64,000 nt of DNA from Leguminivora glycinivorella (GCF_023078275.1 NC_062980.1:12604783-12668782), one strand, 5' to 3'; counted from the stretch's first letter, positions 46,938-56,757 are shown. Notes: a model not told the origin generated them from the sequence alone. Program-made: numbers and translations.

Positions 46938-47835
46938 TGTGTATAATTAGAAGAAAATTAAAGAATTACTCGTAGGCACTTCAATTGTACTTCCACATTC
47001 ATACATTTTGCGTTATGATCAATCTTAAGCGTGAGTAACGTATCCAATCCGACGAATTAACTGGGCAACGACCTTTGCTCACGTTTTTCTCCTTAATGTA
47101 CAATCAAAGAAATTAAATAAGTTGTTTTTGTGCAATTCTACTAATAAATAACCCGAATCAATTATATTTTTTATTGGCAGTGGATAAACGTGTACGGTTA
47201 CTTTTGATTGGCAGGTAATAGTCTGGCAACAATATACTCGTAGTTAATAATAACTTAATAACAGAACCAATTAAGTTTGCTACGTGTTTTTATTTGCTTT
47301 TAACTGATACTATAATTACAAGTAAAACGATTTTTGCTGTTACAGTTTAGGTTAGAATTTTACAGCTCGATCGAAACTTTTTTACTTGTTTTACTCTATG
47401 CCGTCCAAAACCGGATATGAGTTATTAATAGGTATTGTTGTTATCTTAATTTACTAATAGGCACAACATTCTACAAAAAAGAAAATCCGTAGATTTTCAC
47501 TCGAGAATTACCTACATAAGTATTTAGGAAACATAATATACACTCAATTGTTAATATATGAAACCAAAAAGCTTTTAGAGAAAAGTAATGACATGCATCC
47601 CGGTCAAGATGATAAAGTCAAGAGTTCGCTGACTTCCTAAGTTGTTCTAAAGTAAAAGATTTGGCGAGTTATTTCCATCGAAACTAGTTCTGCGGCGACG
47701 AAAATAATGAGTTCCAAGCAAAAAGGCCGTTCCAGACCAGACTTGATCTGAATAATGATCAGAGCGCCGAATCGCGGCCAAATTTGCCGTACTAGCCGCA
47801 ATATAAAAAGTTTAGAGAATTTAATATATTGAGAC
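46938..47835. other. No recognisable feature
   Basis: AT-rich DNA; no supported exon. Confidence 0.35.
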
Positions 47836-47837
47836 CA

Positions 47838-48057
47838 GGGGATCGATTTTTGAATTTCGAACGTACGAATTCGCCGTTAGAAAGTCGGTGGAAAACGACG
47901 TAATGCTATTTTTGAAGAAGGACGGCTAGTAATTTTAAAACTAGTGGTAATAACCACTCGTTTTCGATTCTGTTAGTAGAATTGAAATCGCTAGTAGTGG
48001 AGATATTATTAAACGAATTTCACGAAATCGAATGGCCGAGATTCAAAAATCGGCCCC
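47838..48057. mobile_element. MITE family G, long variant
   Basis: The left end ggggatcgatttttgaattt and the right end gattcaaaaatcggcccc match the family G termini. The interior is about 100 bp longer than in the other copies and has its own inverted words (actagtggtaa and tgttagtagaa). Confidence 0.6.
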
Positions 48058-48060
48058 CTG

Positions 48061-49484
48061 CTGTTTTTTTCAACCACGAGACATTTGATTGAATTCTATG
48101 TATGAAAATAGTTTTAGAGATTTAGAAAAATCATCAGCTAACAATGAGTTTTGAGTCGATGCTTGAATACCTATGTATTACTCACCATATTTTTCAAAAT
48201 AACAATTAATTTGTCAAAAATTTAAAACGCTTGTTCTAAACATGTACGATTGTACGTGGAGCTGAACCTAATGGGCTCAAAATCTACTAAAAGTACCTAC
48301 CGATGAACATATTTTACAAAGCAAGGGAACCACACAACTCAACAGTTCACGCATGTGTAAATTGCTTTCGAAAATAATATAAAAAATTACAAAGCCTTGA
48401 TAGACTAGAGCTGCATTCACTTGCTATTCAAATACAAAGAAGTTTAGTACCGTACAAGCATTTCCCATCAAAATTTGCACCAAGAGCACTTCAAAATGAA
48501 TACCAGGTCGATCACGAGGTAACTGTAAACGTCAATTCGCATTTACCTCTCCATTCCATGATTGGCGGCCCTAATAATAGACCCGAGTGCGATATCCATC
48601 GCTAACTGTTCTTCGAACATCAATCGGTCAAACTAATTGTCGGGCATACTTATGAAGGTATCTGTGCCATTGATACTATGGTTCTCAGTTCTGATCGTGA
48701 CAGATACATTTTGAAATGAGTAATTGATACATACTTATAAGTACGCAACTTATTCTCTTGTAATTATTTACTTTATTTTACTATATAAACTAATTCCTAC
48801 TTCCTAATTTGTTCTAACTCTAACTCTTTTTGTTACTGTTACCCGTTTATGCGTAAACCGCTGAGCTAATTTAACTATGTGCAATTTGGAATTGAGATAA
48901 CAGGATTACCAGATTGTTGCAATTAATCATCATCATTATTATTCTACGCAGATGAAAATACGGGCTCCAACTAGCATGATATAAGTACCTACTTCTACTT
49001 AAACAACGAAAGTCAACTTACTAAAATATTACAAGAATTTGTTATCTTTAACTTACCATTTGATTGAATGAATACATTAGAAGTGTCTTCTTAAGTAGCC
49101 TAGTCAAGTCGATTTATTTCAAATTATTATCCTTTAATTCATTATTCAGCTCAATTGAAAATTCCATAGCGCAGTGATGCAACATGTAACTTGTAGTACT
49201 TAAACGGTAAATTCACGTGCGAATGTCGCTGGGCCGCTCGTCTGCGAACCTACTTTATTAAACGTCACAATCACGAATTCAGCCCACGACTCCGCTGCAT
49301 CTCCGATAAGCCTTGGCAAACACTACTGCCGACATCAAAAACATCTATACAATATTCGCTTTATTGCAAGAGAATAAGGTACAGATATGTAAACACATAT
49401 TGCAAGACTACAAGTGCTCCGGTTGCCTCACCGATATTTCCGCAAAATGTTAGCAAGATGAAGACGCTTAACGGTTGTAAATGC
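48061..49484. other. No supported gene
   Basis: A less AT-rich part at 48390-48600 has no clear frame with splice support. It could be conserved non-coding DNA or a decayed repeat. Confidence 0.3.
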
Positions 49485-49490
49485 TTTATT
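49485..49490 (-). promoter_or_regulatory. Poly(A) signal AATAAA for the methyltransferase gene
   Basis: AATAAA on the minus strand (tttatt on plus), about 40 bases past the stop codon. Confidence 0.65.
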
Positions 49491-49530
49491 AACTTATCCT
49501 TTTTTTTAACCTAACAAGATTATTCAATAA

Positions 49531-50220
49531 TCAAGAAGCTAAAACAAAGGCTTTTTTGTCCAAATCGTTTGGGACTAGAGCAAATAAATAAACTTTATAG
49601 ATATCATCTGGAAATCCGTCTTGTACACTTTCTTTTATCAGTTCTAAATTAGCTTCTTTGAATATTAATTGCATGAGCTTGTAAGGTCGGGCTACTGATG
49701 AATCTTCGTCGTCATATTCTATTTCTTCGCTTGCAGTGATATTCTCTTTAACTACTATAACACCGTTCGTGTTGAGCGCTTTTTTACATCTTACTAAAAA
49801 CGCAATTAGATCGATATCGTTTAAATGACCAAGTACCCATTGGCACCAGATGACATCATATTTTTTCTTCGGGGTAAAATGTTGCAAGCCTATATTGTAA
49901 AGTGATCCAAGTCTTTCGTGGAGTTCACCGATTCTTCTTTTGGCGACGGAGAGGAACCTCTTCTCTTGTTCGACCAAATCAACCTTGTCAAACACGGGAA
50001 TCAGCAGGTATTGAGCGATTCGGCCGATCCCGGCTCCACAGTCTAGAGCTAACTCAGTACCGGGGGCATTTTTAAGACTTAGAATGTCATTTAGAAAGGC
50101 CTTGGACCCCTTGATGTCAATGCCCGAGATATGCTCGTAGCCGCCAAGCACGCCGTTTATCGTGGCTGGGACATTAGCCCAGTATTTTGCGGCTTTTGTG
50201 TAAAAAATGTTTTCAGACAT
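49531..50220 (-). CDS. Alpha N-terminal protein methyltransferase 1 (NTMT1-like)
   Basis: It is predicted to transfer methyl groups from SAM to the alpha-amino group of proteins that start X-Pro-Lys once the initiator Met is removed; known targets elsewhere include RCC1 and, in flies, histone H2B. At 229 residues it is close to human NTMT1 (223). Visible motifs: YW at 13-14, GVLGGYEHISGIDI at 23-36, SAM motif I LDCGAGIGR at 59-67, DVIWCQWVLGHL at 122-133, VVKEN at 156-160, DEDSS at 171-175, and FPDDIYKVYLFAL at 203-215 near the C-terminus. An in-frame ATG at 50316 would add 32 residues unlike the family, so the start at 50220 (A at -3) is preferred. The frame is uninterrupted and apparently intronless. 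No signal peptide is seen; nuclear or cytosolic action is expected from the family. Confidence 0.93.
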   Translation of the reverse strand: MSENIFYTKAAKYWANVPATINGVLGGYEHISGIDIKGSKAFLNDILSLKNAPGTELALDCGAGIGRIAQYLLIPVFDKVDLVEQEKRFLSVAKRRIGELHERLGSLYNIGLQHFTPKKKYDVIWCQWVLGHLNDIDLIAFLVRCKKALNTNGVIVVKENITASEEIEYDDEDSSVARPYKLMQLIFKEANLELIKESVQDGFPDDIYKVYLFALVPNDLDKKAFVLAS

Positions 50221-50380
50221 TATAAAATAATTAATCAAATTGTGACATGTTTTTGGTTTTGTGACAGCTTGAGTTTTTATTGTTAATGTCAAAAACGTGG
50301 TGTCATAGATTCTCACAAAAGTTTGGTTTGAATATCATTTTGAGGTTTTACACATTAGTTTCTGTCAAAATTAAAGCCTG
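50221..50380 (-). promoter_or_regulatory. Likely promoter/5' region of the NTMT1-like gene
   Basis: About 160 bp of AT-rich DNA lie between the start codon and a MITE of family G. No TATA box or clear initiator was seen. Position is the only evidence. Confidence 0.3.
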
Positions 50381-50497
50381 GGGGCCGATTTTTGAATCTC
50401 ACTTTCACTAAAATACCGGTTGAAAACGGTGAATTGCCTATTATTTTCAGTGACAATTTTCTGAATTCGAACGCCGTGAGACTCAAAAATCGGCCCC
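50381..50497. mobile_element. MITE family G, copy with CTG target duplication
   Basis: 117 bp, starting ggggccgatttttgaatctc and ending ctcaaaaatcggcccc, with CTG on both sides (50378-50380 and 50498-50500). Its interior matches 51493-51608 almost base for base. Confidence 0.85.
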
Positions 50498-50510
50498 CTG
50501 ACCAGAAATT

Positions 50511-50692
50511 TTGCCCGCCGCTTCGCTCGCGTTAGAAAGAGACAAAAAGTAGCCTATGTCACTCTCCATCCCTTCAACTATCTCCACCTAAACAATCACG
50601 TCAATTTGTCGCTCCGTTTTGCCGTGAAAGACGGACAAACAAACAGACACACACACTTTCCCTTTTATAATATTAAAGTATAAAGTATGGAT
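50511..50692 (+). repeat. Interspersed repeat family T, copy 6
   Basis: It lacks the first few bases (starts ttgcccgccgcttcgctcgc) and ends aaagtatggat. It lies just upstream of the NTMT1-like gene in reverse relation. Confidence 0.8.
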
Positions 50693-50710
50693 TGTCAGGA
50701 GGCCCCTGCG

Positions 50711-50815
50711 CGCTGTTATTCTGATATATCGGCTGACAGTTCAGTTTAGTATGCAGAAAATAGTTGTAATGAAATTCCGCAACATAGCGCGTAGCCATAA
50801 TATATGTATTTCTGC
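50711..50815. repeat. Segment shared with 53651-53742
   Basis: cgctgttattctga, gacagttcagtttagtatg, gaaaatagtt and atgaaattccgcaaca occur in the same order in both places, each time a short way 3' of a family T copy. Confidence 0.65.
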
Positions 50816-50830
50816 ACGGGAAGCATGGTC

Positions 50831-50919
50831 GCGCGATAGACGATAAAATATCAGGCCGTTCCCTATCGCACTTACAAATAGTGCGATAGGGACGGCCTGC
50901 TATTTTATCGTCTATCGCG
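50831..50919. other. Long near-perfect hairpin, ~40-bp arms, 7-base loop
   Basis: Arms start cgcgatagacgataaaat and meet at ccctatcgcact / agtgcgataggg. They differ at only two places. There is no gene. It is probably a MITE, but its size also suits a small-RNA precursor. Confidence 0.75.
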
Positions 50920-51112
50920 TGTATAACAGTTTGTTGGTCAGACTGTAATAATATTGAAGCTGCAGTATTTATAAATAATAATATAGGTGCATCAGATGCA
51001 TATCACAATTTAACAATTCTTCTTCGTGCATTACGATTAGTTATGTTCCTTGAATTTTACTCGATTTTTAATGTATAAAATAGTCTTAAATTTTCCTTTT
51101 TGATTGTTACAG

Positions 51113-51265
51113 GCTTTAATAGCGGCAGTACAAGAGACGGAGGAAGAAGACATCCGCGATGCTCTGAAGGCGCAGACCGACCACCACCTGGCGCTGGTGC
51201 CACGAGGACCCAAAGTGCTGCGAGACACCACCACCTATAACACCACCATCAACACTGATGACACG
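51113..51265 (+). CDS. Internal exon 1 of an unidentified split gene
   Basis: It is bounded by tgttacag| and |gtaagt, is 153 nt, and is phase 0 at both ends. It encodes ALIAAVQETEEEDIRDALKA, then QTDHHLALVPRGPKVLRD, then TTTYNTTINTDDT. The start is helical and acidic, then comes a Thr-rich stretch. It joins 52310-52411 in frame. I do not recognise the protein. The acidic/basic helices faintly recall smoothelin-type or muscle/cytoskeletal adaptor proteins, but no domain supports that. The first coding exon was not found. Confidence 0.72.
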
Positions 51266-51492
51266 GTAAGTATACTTTTCTTTAATAGCAACAGAGCAAG
51301 AATCTTTATGTCAGGTTTGCTGTATACTGTGCTATATAATGTTGTGTTGTCATGATGATGTAAGCAAAGCACATCATTGAAGAAAGGAATATTTAGACCT
51401 GGATTACAATTAACTATTAAAAACTTAGGGTAGGTATTGACGACCGGTCTGGCTCAATCGGTAGTGACCCTGCCTGCTGAGCCGCGGTCCTG

Positions 51493-51608
51493 GGGGCCGA
51501 TTTTTGAGTCTCACTGTCACTAAAATACCGGTTGAAAACGGTGAATTGCCTATTATTTTCAGTGCCAATTTTCTCAATTCGAACGCCGTGAGACTAAAAA
51601 TCGGCCCC
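51493..51608. mobile_element. MITE family G inside a SINE, CTG target duplication
   Basis: 116 bp, flanked by CTG (51490-51492 and 51609-51611). Taking it out restores a normal SINE B-box region (ggtcctgggttcgaatcccg). Confidence 0.9.
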
Positions 51609-51752
51609 CTGGGTTCGAATCCCGGTAAGGGCATTTATTTGTGTGATGAGCACAGATATTTGTTCCTGAGTCATGGATGTTTTATCTATTTATCTATATA
51701 AGTATGTATATCGTCGCCTAGCGCCCATAGTACAAGCTTTGCTTAGTTTGGG

Positions 51753-51975
51753 CACACATCGGACACTGGCGATTTATTATAATTATGAAAGAGGCGCGTT
51801 CCTAGCACACAGTCTAAGCTCGTGTACTATGCTTGTATGAGTGACATATGACAGGTCGACTGTTCGCGTTTTTGACAGACGGTAACTGTGAGGTAACCGA
51901 GAGGGGGTGGACGGCACTTTCAGCGGGGAGCAGGAGTGGCCATACTGTATGATAATACTCTTTATTATACTGTGG
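51753..51975. repeat. Repeat inserted in the 3' part of the SINE
   Basis: It contains agtctaagctcgtgtactatg, gacagacggtaactgtgagg, and ends actctttattatactgtgg. Flanks tttggg and tttaggg resemble a damaged duplication. It is an unnamed short repeat family. Confidence 0.55.
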
Positions 51976-52309
51976 TTTAGGGATAGGTTGATCTGTGTAA
52001 GGTGTCCCCCAATATTTATTTTTATTTTTATTTCTATCCCACGAATCGACACATTTAGATCTGTTGTACATACAAACTCGTCGCCGGAACTCCCAAAAAT
52101 GTTTTTGACATTAGCTGGCACTAGTAGGTAATTATCCTAAGACATTTTTATGTGCAATTGTTCACTTTCACGTAGTTTGACTAGTTAGTCCGAAATGAAC
52201 TCTAAGTATAATATTCTCTGATTGCTAAGTGAAAAAAATCATGTAAATATCTATACTTAGGTACTTATCCTTTACTTACTTATATTTTTACCTAATATTT
52301 ATATTTCAG

Positions 52310-52411
52310 GAGGAGTTGCGGGCCCTGCGACCCGACGGTACGATAGTCACAGAGACACGGCACACCAAGGAACAAGAGCGACTCTGCGACGAGGAGTTGT
52401 CTAAAAACGAG
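52310..52411 (+). CDS. Internal exon 2 of the unidentified split gene
   Basis: It lies between atatttcag| and |gtaaat, is 102 nt, and is phase 0 at both ends. It encodes EELRALRPDGTIVTETRH, then TKEQERLCDEELSKNE. It is highly charged with no membrane segment. It follows the exon at 51113-51265 in frame. A family T repeat begins only 24 bp after its donor. Confidence 0.75.
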
Positions 52412-52584
52412 GTAAATTCATACTTCATCGTCTTCATCCATACTGCTTAAATGGGAAAGTGCGTGTGTCTGTTTGGCCGTCTTTTACGGCAAAATGGAGC
52501 GACGGATTGACGTGATTTTTTAAATGGAGATAGTTGAAGGTATGGAGAGTGACATAGGCTATCTTTTGCCTCTTTCTAATCCCC

Positions 52585-53201
52585 GGTTCCCCTTGTTTTG
52601 GCATAATTTTTCAATCGAGAATTATTTTTGGCATAATCTATATTGGCATAATTCACCTTTCGCATAATCTGTTATGGCATAGTATAGTTACGCATAATTT
52701 GTCTAGGCATATTTTTGTTTGTCCGAATATATTTCATGCATAAAGGTTATTCGCCGAATGGTTTTTATGCATAAATTATTTCTGCATAACAGGGTTTAGT
52801 GGAAATTTACTACGCAGAATTTTTATCATAGGTAATACTACTATATTAATGTTGCAGTTCTAACCTAACCTAACCGAAATTCTTGACAAAATGTTTTATT
52901 TGTTGAGGTCGCAGTTCTAACCTAACCAAACCGACTCTCTTAACAGCATTTAGTATGGGTGGATATTCTGATTTTAAGAAATATGCCAAATACAATTATG
53001 CGAATTAATTTTATTCATAAAAACAATCGGCGTAAACAGAATTATGCGAAATTATTTTCGGACAATGTGTTATTCGTATTATTTTCGATTATGACAAATA
53101 AGTTTTCTGCCAAATTAACATTCGGCGAAAATCGATTGTGATAAGTCTGTTATGCGAAAATCGTTTCGGACAATTAAAGTTATGCCAAATAGAGGGAACC
53201 C
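52585..53201. mobile_element. Non-autonomous transposon carrying TTAGG motifs, element B
   Basis: 617 bp, flanked by ctaatcccc (52576-52584 and 53202-53210). It starts ggttccccttgttttggcat; its other end, reversed, starts gggttccctctatttggcat. The left part repeats a tttggcataat word; the right part repeats its reverse (attatgccaaa, attatgcgaaa). The centre has two cgcagttctaacctaacc units. It matches element A (18526-19440) in ends, layout and core motif. No transposase frame. Confidence 0.8.
52854..52934 (-). repeat. Two TTAGG-type units, 57 bp apart
   Basis: gcagttctaacctaacc starts at 52854 and 52911. Reversed, it is the same word as in the seven-unit array of element A, with the same 57-bp spacing. 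Confidence 0.85.
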
Positions 53202-53489
53202 CTAATCCCCACTACACTAAAATTGAGAGAGGAAGTTTGTATGGAGCATTCGCCTTTTTCGAATTTAACGCCTATACCCGCGGACAAAAGCTAGTAAAAC
53301 AATATAGGACTATATAATCAATTAATGCATCTTTCAATTAAATATTCGAAATTATAATTAGACTGAAATTGTATTAATCTTAATTTAATTGCTGTTAAGT
53401 AATTTTATTGATGAACGCGTAATATTTATAATATTATTAATAAAATGTCTATGTCTAGGTACCTAAAGCCTAAAGAGAAATATATGACT

Positions 53490-53650
53490 ACTAGCATTTG
53501 CCCGCGGCCTCGCTCGCGTTAGAAAGATACAAAAAGTAGCCTATGTCACTCTCCATCCCTTCAACTATCTCCACTTAAAAATTCACGTCAATTCGTCGCT
53601 CCGTTTTGCCGTGAAAGACGGACAAACAAACAGACACACACACTTTCCCA
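53490..53650 (+). repeat. Interspersed repeat family T, copy 8 (3' end cut)
   Basis: It starts actagcatttgcccgcggc and stops at cactttcccag, where the segment shared with 50711-50815 begins. Confidence 0.8.
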
Positions 53651-53742
53651 GCGCTGTTATTCTGACAGTGACAGTTCAGTTTAGTATGAAGAAAATAGTT
53701 CTCATGAAATTCCGCAACAAGGCGCTTAGTCATATATTTCTG
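53651..53742. repeat. Segment shared with 50711-50815
   Basis: It has the same word order as the other copy and is joined here directly to a truncated family T repeat. Confidence 0.65.
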
Positions 53743-53913
53743 GTCAAGCTTTACTTAAAATTCGTTACAGAGAAACCGCCGTGCAGTTTCTAAGCAATAT
53801 ATTATGGTATTTTCACTGTCAAGTCAACTATACATATTTTACGCCCAGAAAACACATGTGACGATTATTTCGTCATTATTAACCAACTTCTTTTAATGTG
53901 ACAATTTTTACAG

Positions 53914-54064
53914 GCACGATCGCTGGCAAGCGACGCTAGCCTGGTAGATGAGAAAGGGGGCACGGAGCGAAGGAAACGGGTAGACCAGGAGCGGAGCACC
54001 GACTTCATGGCGGGAGGCAGGAGGGTAGCTACACACGTGCACTCTAGAACTCGCACCGAAGAAG
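53914..54064 (+). CDS. Internal exon 3 of the unidentified split gene
   Basis: It lies between tttacag| and |gtaaaa, is 151 nt, enters in phase 0 and leaves in phase 1. It encodes ARSLASDASLVDEKGGTERR, KRVDQERSTDFMAGGRRVAT, then HVHSRTRTEE. It is rich in Arg, Ser and acidic residues and is probably disordered. It joins 54174-54260 with an alanine codon at the junction. Confidence 0.75.
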
Positions 54065-54173
54065 GTAAAACAATACTCATAATACATTAAATTTTGTGAC
54101 AAAAACAAGACAATAAAAGCAATATGTAATATAAATCCATACAATGGTTTCAATTATATTTTTTTATTTGCAG

Positions 54174-54260
54174 CGGAGCGAGAAGGACAACCAAACATGG
54201 ATGACGATTGGGACAGTTTATCAGTGCGAATGCGACGCCAGCGCCGTCTCCGACAAGCCG
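54174..54260 (+). CDS. Internal exon 4 of the unidentified split gene
   Basis: It lies between ttgcag| and |gtaagt, is 87 nt, and is phase 1 at both ends. It encodes (A)EREGQPNMDDDWDSLSVRMR, then RQRRLRQAG. The DDDWDSLS acidic-aromatic motif followed by an Arg-rich run may be a short binding motif, but none is established here. The strong donor shows the gene goes on; no next exon was found up to 64000. Confidence 0.75.
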
Positions 54261-55246
54261 GTAAGTTAGGACACATCTAGTTTGGCTACTCGATAACAGA
54301 TGGCGTAGCTACCTCCACGGTTAACTTGTTACTACGGTGTGATCATAGAGGGCACTGTTCAGGCAAGACAGTGAGATTGTAGTAGTTAGTAGCGTATGTC
54401 ATAGATGGCGCATTTATATAAAATCATTTAATTTTAATAAAGTGAAAGACAAAATAAAAATAAACTAGTAATAATAATTTATGTATATCCACTGTTATTA
54501 AGTATGGTCATGTTTTTAAATAAAATAGTCTTCTAAAAGTGCATACCTACTTTAATAGTATGTACCTATCTCGAGTCGAAAAAAAACTCTTCCAAAAAAA
54601 AATTTGCACGTTCCGCTAAATTACTTAAATTACTGCCGTGGGTGGGACTAGAACTATCGGCTAAATAACAAACTTACTCACGTTATTTAGCCGATAAAGT
54701 ACCTACTACGAATTATCTACTCGTACTTATAAAGTTAACTCACACAGGGCCTACCTAGATTTAAATCGACTTAATTTTCGCATAAATTCTGATAAACGAC
54801 GGATATTTACTTACAAGGCTACAATAATAAGTCACATAACATATTAATAGACTTGACCGAGACACGACAAAACCTTAAACAGTTAATTACAGGTTGCTAT
54901 TTCTTTATAGATTCAAAATGTCGTATGTATATTTGATTCCTGAGTAGTATATGACATTTTAAGCTTAATATTGGCGAGTGGTCCCCGAGTTATAAACCAA
55001 AGTTGTCGACTGCCTTAAATGGCTTATGGCACAAAACATGATTAGAAGTCATTAAGCGTGGGTATCGGATATACGATATACAGGGTAGGACGTTCGTATT
55101 TCGCTTTACTGTAGACATAGATGTAGCCTAGTTTAACTTTTATTATAACATTGTAACCTTTTTAGGGTTTTAAATATATTTACCAATTTTCATAATGAAA
55201 GACGTAGGTATGTACGTACACTTTACGGCTATTAAGGTATCCAGTC
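54261..55246. other. Intron start; two TAGATGGCG-type words
   Basis: agatggcgt lies at 54298-54306 and agatggcgca at 54403-54412. Otherwise no feature. Confidence 0.4.
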
Positions 55247-55373
55247 CGTTTTCACATTATCCGATCCGATATCGGATGTTGGAATGATTTCAATGGAGAA
55301 AATCCAAGATGGCACCTGTAATGTATGGGATATCGGTTCGACATCCGATATCGGATCGGATAATGTGCAAATG
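55247..55373. mobile_element. MITE family U, copy 1
   Basis: cgttttcacattatccgatc continues to cgatatcggatgt, and is inverted at the right end as acatccgatatcggatcgga and taatgtg. Confidence 0.75.
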
Positions 55374-55601
55374 CATCTTCTGGGCAAGCTCACTCCATCG
55401 TAGGCTCTCCTTTGAGCACTTACAGCTTTGAGATTTTCAAATATGTGTTGGCTGATGAGAATCCCTTAAAATGTACTTTCTGGCTTATTTTCACAAACTC
55501 AAAATCTAGTCTCGATTCATTCTGGTTTTAGTTGTCTATGTTGCACTATAAATTAAAATTGATTAAAAAAATATATCGCTCAGCCAATATATTTATAGTA
55601 A

Positions 55602-55792
55602 ACTAGCTTTTGCCCGCGGCTTCGCTCGCGTTAGAAAGAGACAAAAAGTAGCCTATGTCACTCTCCATCCCTTCAACTATCTCCACTTAAAAAATCACGT
55701 CAATTCGTCGCTCCATTTTGCTGTGAAAGACGGACAAACAAACAGACACACACACTTTCCCATTTATAATATTAGTATGGATTAGTATGGAT
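55602..55792 (+). repeat. Interspersed repeat family T, copy 9
   Basis: A full-length copy whose last bases (attagtatgg) are doubled at the 3' end. Confidence 0.85.
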
Positions 55793-55883
55793 ACCTAGGT
55801 AGATATTAAATCAGAACTACATGTACGGATGTCCATTTTCATTACTCTAAGATCCTTGGAAGATGGTTAAATTAGTTACCTTA

Positions 55884-55940
55884 GATTTCAATTTCAATTT
55901 CAATTTCAATGATTTATTTGCAGAAAAAGGGTTAGTATAG
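55884..55940 (-). repeat. (ATTTCA)n microsatellite, LINE-tail-like
   Basis: Four atttca units are followed by atgatttatttgcagaaaaa. Confidence 0.55.
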
Positions 55941-56047
55941 GCACAGATCAAATAATACTAGTACAGATACCTAATCCCATACTAAAAATGGGCGCCGTCC
56001 TAAGTATTCTAGACCTGTAGGCTAAATTTAATCCACACTCAAAGAGC

Positions 56048-56058
56048 TAGATGGCGCC
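56048..56058 (+). promoter_or_regulatory. CTCF-like motif TAGATGGCGCC
   Basis: This matches the core of the insect CTCF binding motif as I recall it. Related words lie at 54298, 54403, 56200, 58669 (reverse) and 58920 (reverse). Confidence 0.35.
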
Positions 56059-56284
56059 AGTAGCCACGCGTGGCCAACAAAACTCTTTTCAGTATCCTAC
56101 GTCGAAATAGTCATCAAACTGCAACATCTTGCGACATCTGTTTTAGCTTTCACGCACTAAACCTATAACGTCACATGGACGTTTAAAGTCGAACATTACT
56201 AGATGGCGTTGCCGTGCGGCTTGTATGTGTGGTGTGCTCGCCGCGTACGTATAATATACTCGCTCTGTCCGCAACACATGCAAG

Positions 56285-56400
56285 CGGAATTGAATGAATG
56301 AGATCCGCGGCGCTCCACCCCGCGCCCCACGCCCCGCGCCCCGCGACCACGGCGCCGGCGACCTTGAGTTGAGAGGCCCCAGCCCCCGACCAAAGGATGC
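56285..56400. promoter_or_regulatory. Very GC-rich block
   Basis: CpG- and C-rich DNA (ccccgcgccccacgccccg and similar) in an AT-rich context. There is no convincing frame. It could be an alternative promoter, or an extreme MITE relic. Confidence 0.3.
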
Positions 56401-56695
56401 ATTGATTTGTTAAAATTTAAAGCACTCGAAAGCAGGCGCGTAGTTAATTAGAATTATGGAAATGAATATTATTATGTAAGAAATACATAAGTATAATAGT
56501 AAATAAAATAAGTATAATGATGTGGCGACAGGTGTATTTATATAATTATATTTGTACAATAATAATGTTTTAAAATGCTGTTGCGCTTCGCGCGACGCAA
56601 GTGTGGCGTCGCGTCGAGGTCTCGGCCCACTCCGCCGCAGATCGGCGACCGAGCGCGCATTCGTGTGCGTTCGGAAATCCTAGCCAGTCAGCAAT

Positions 56696-56757
56696 CGTCG
56701 CGTCTCATACTTCCATATCGATAAGTTGATTTCGCATGCATCGCATCGGTCGTGCAT
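56696..56757. mobile_element. Relic of the PIF/Harbinger-like MITE (reverse)
   Basis: cttccatatcgataagttga followed by tttcgcatgcatcgcatc matches, in reverse, the interior of the MITEs at 24708-24847 and 26004-26153. The ends are lost, and a family U MITE abuts it. Confidence 0.55.

Larger units (their letters stand above)
51437..52040 (+). mobile_element. tRNA-derived SINE carrying two nested insertions
   Basis: It has an A-box region ggctcaatcggtagtgaccc, then B box gggttcgaatcccgg, a body with atgagcacagatatttgttc, and a 3' end (gtaaggtgtcccccaatatt) at about 51976-52040. A family G MITE (51493-51608) sits between the two promoter boxes, and another repeat (51753-51975) splits the 3' part. 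All of it lies in the intron between the exons at 51113 and 52310. Confidence 0.75.
52436..53297 (-). repeat. Family T copy 7 (reverse), split by element B
   Basis: T sequence lies at 52436-52584 and 53202-53297 (ending acaaaagctagta), interrupted by the transposon at 52585-53201. Confidence 0.75.

Noticed and set aside
56199..56402. Arg/Gly-rich minus-strand frame
   Set aside because: It is the by-product of the GC-rich block; no sign of coding constraint.
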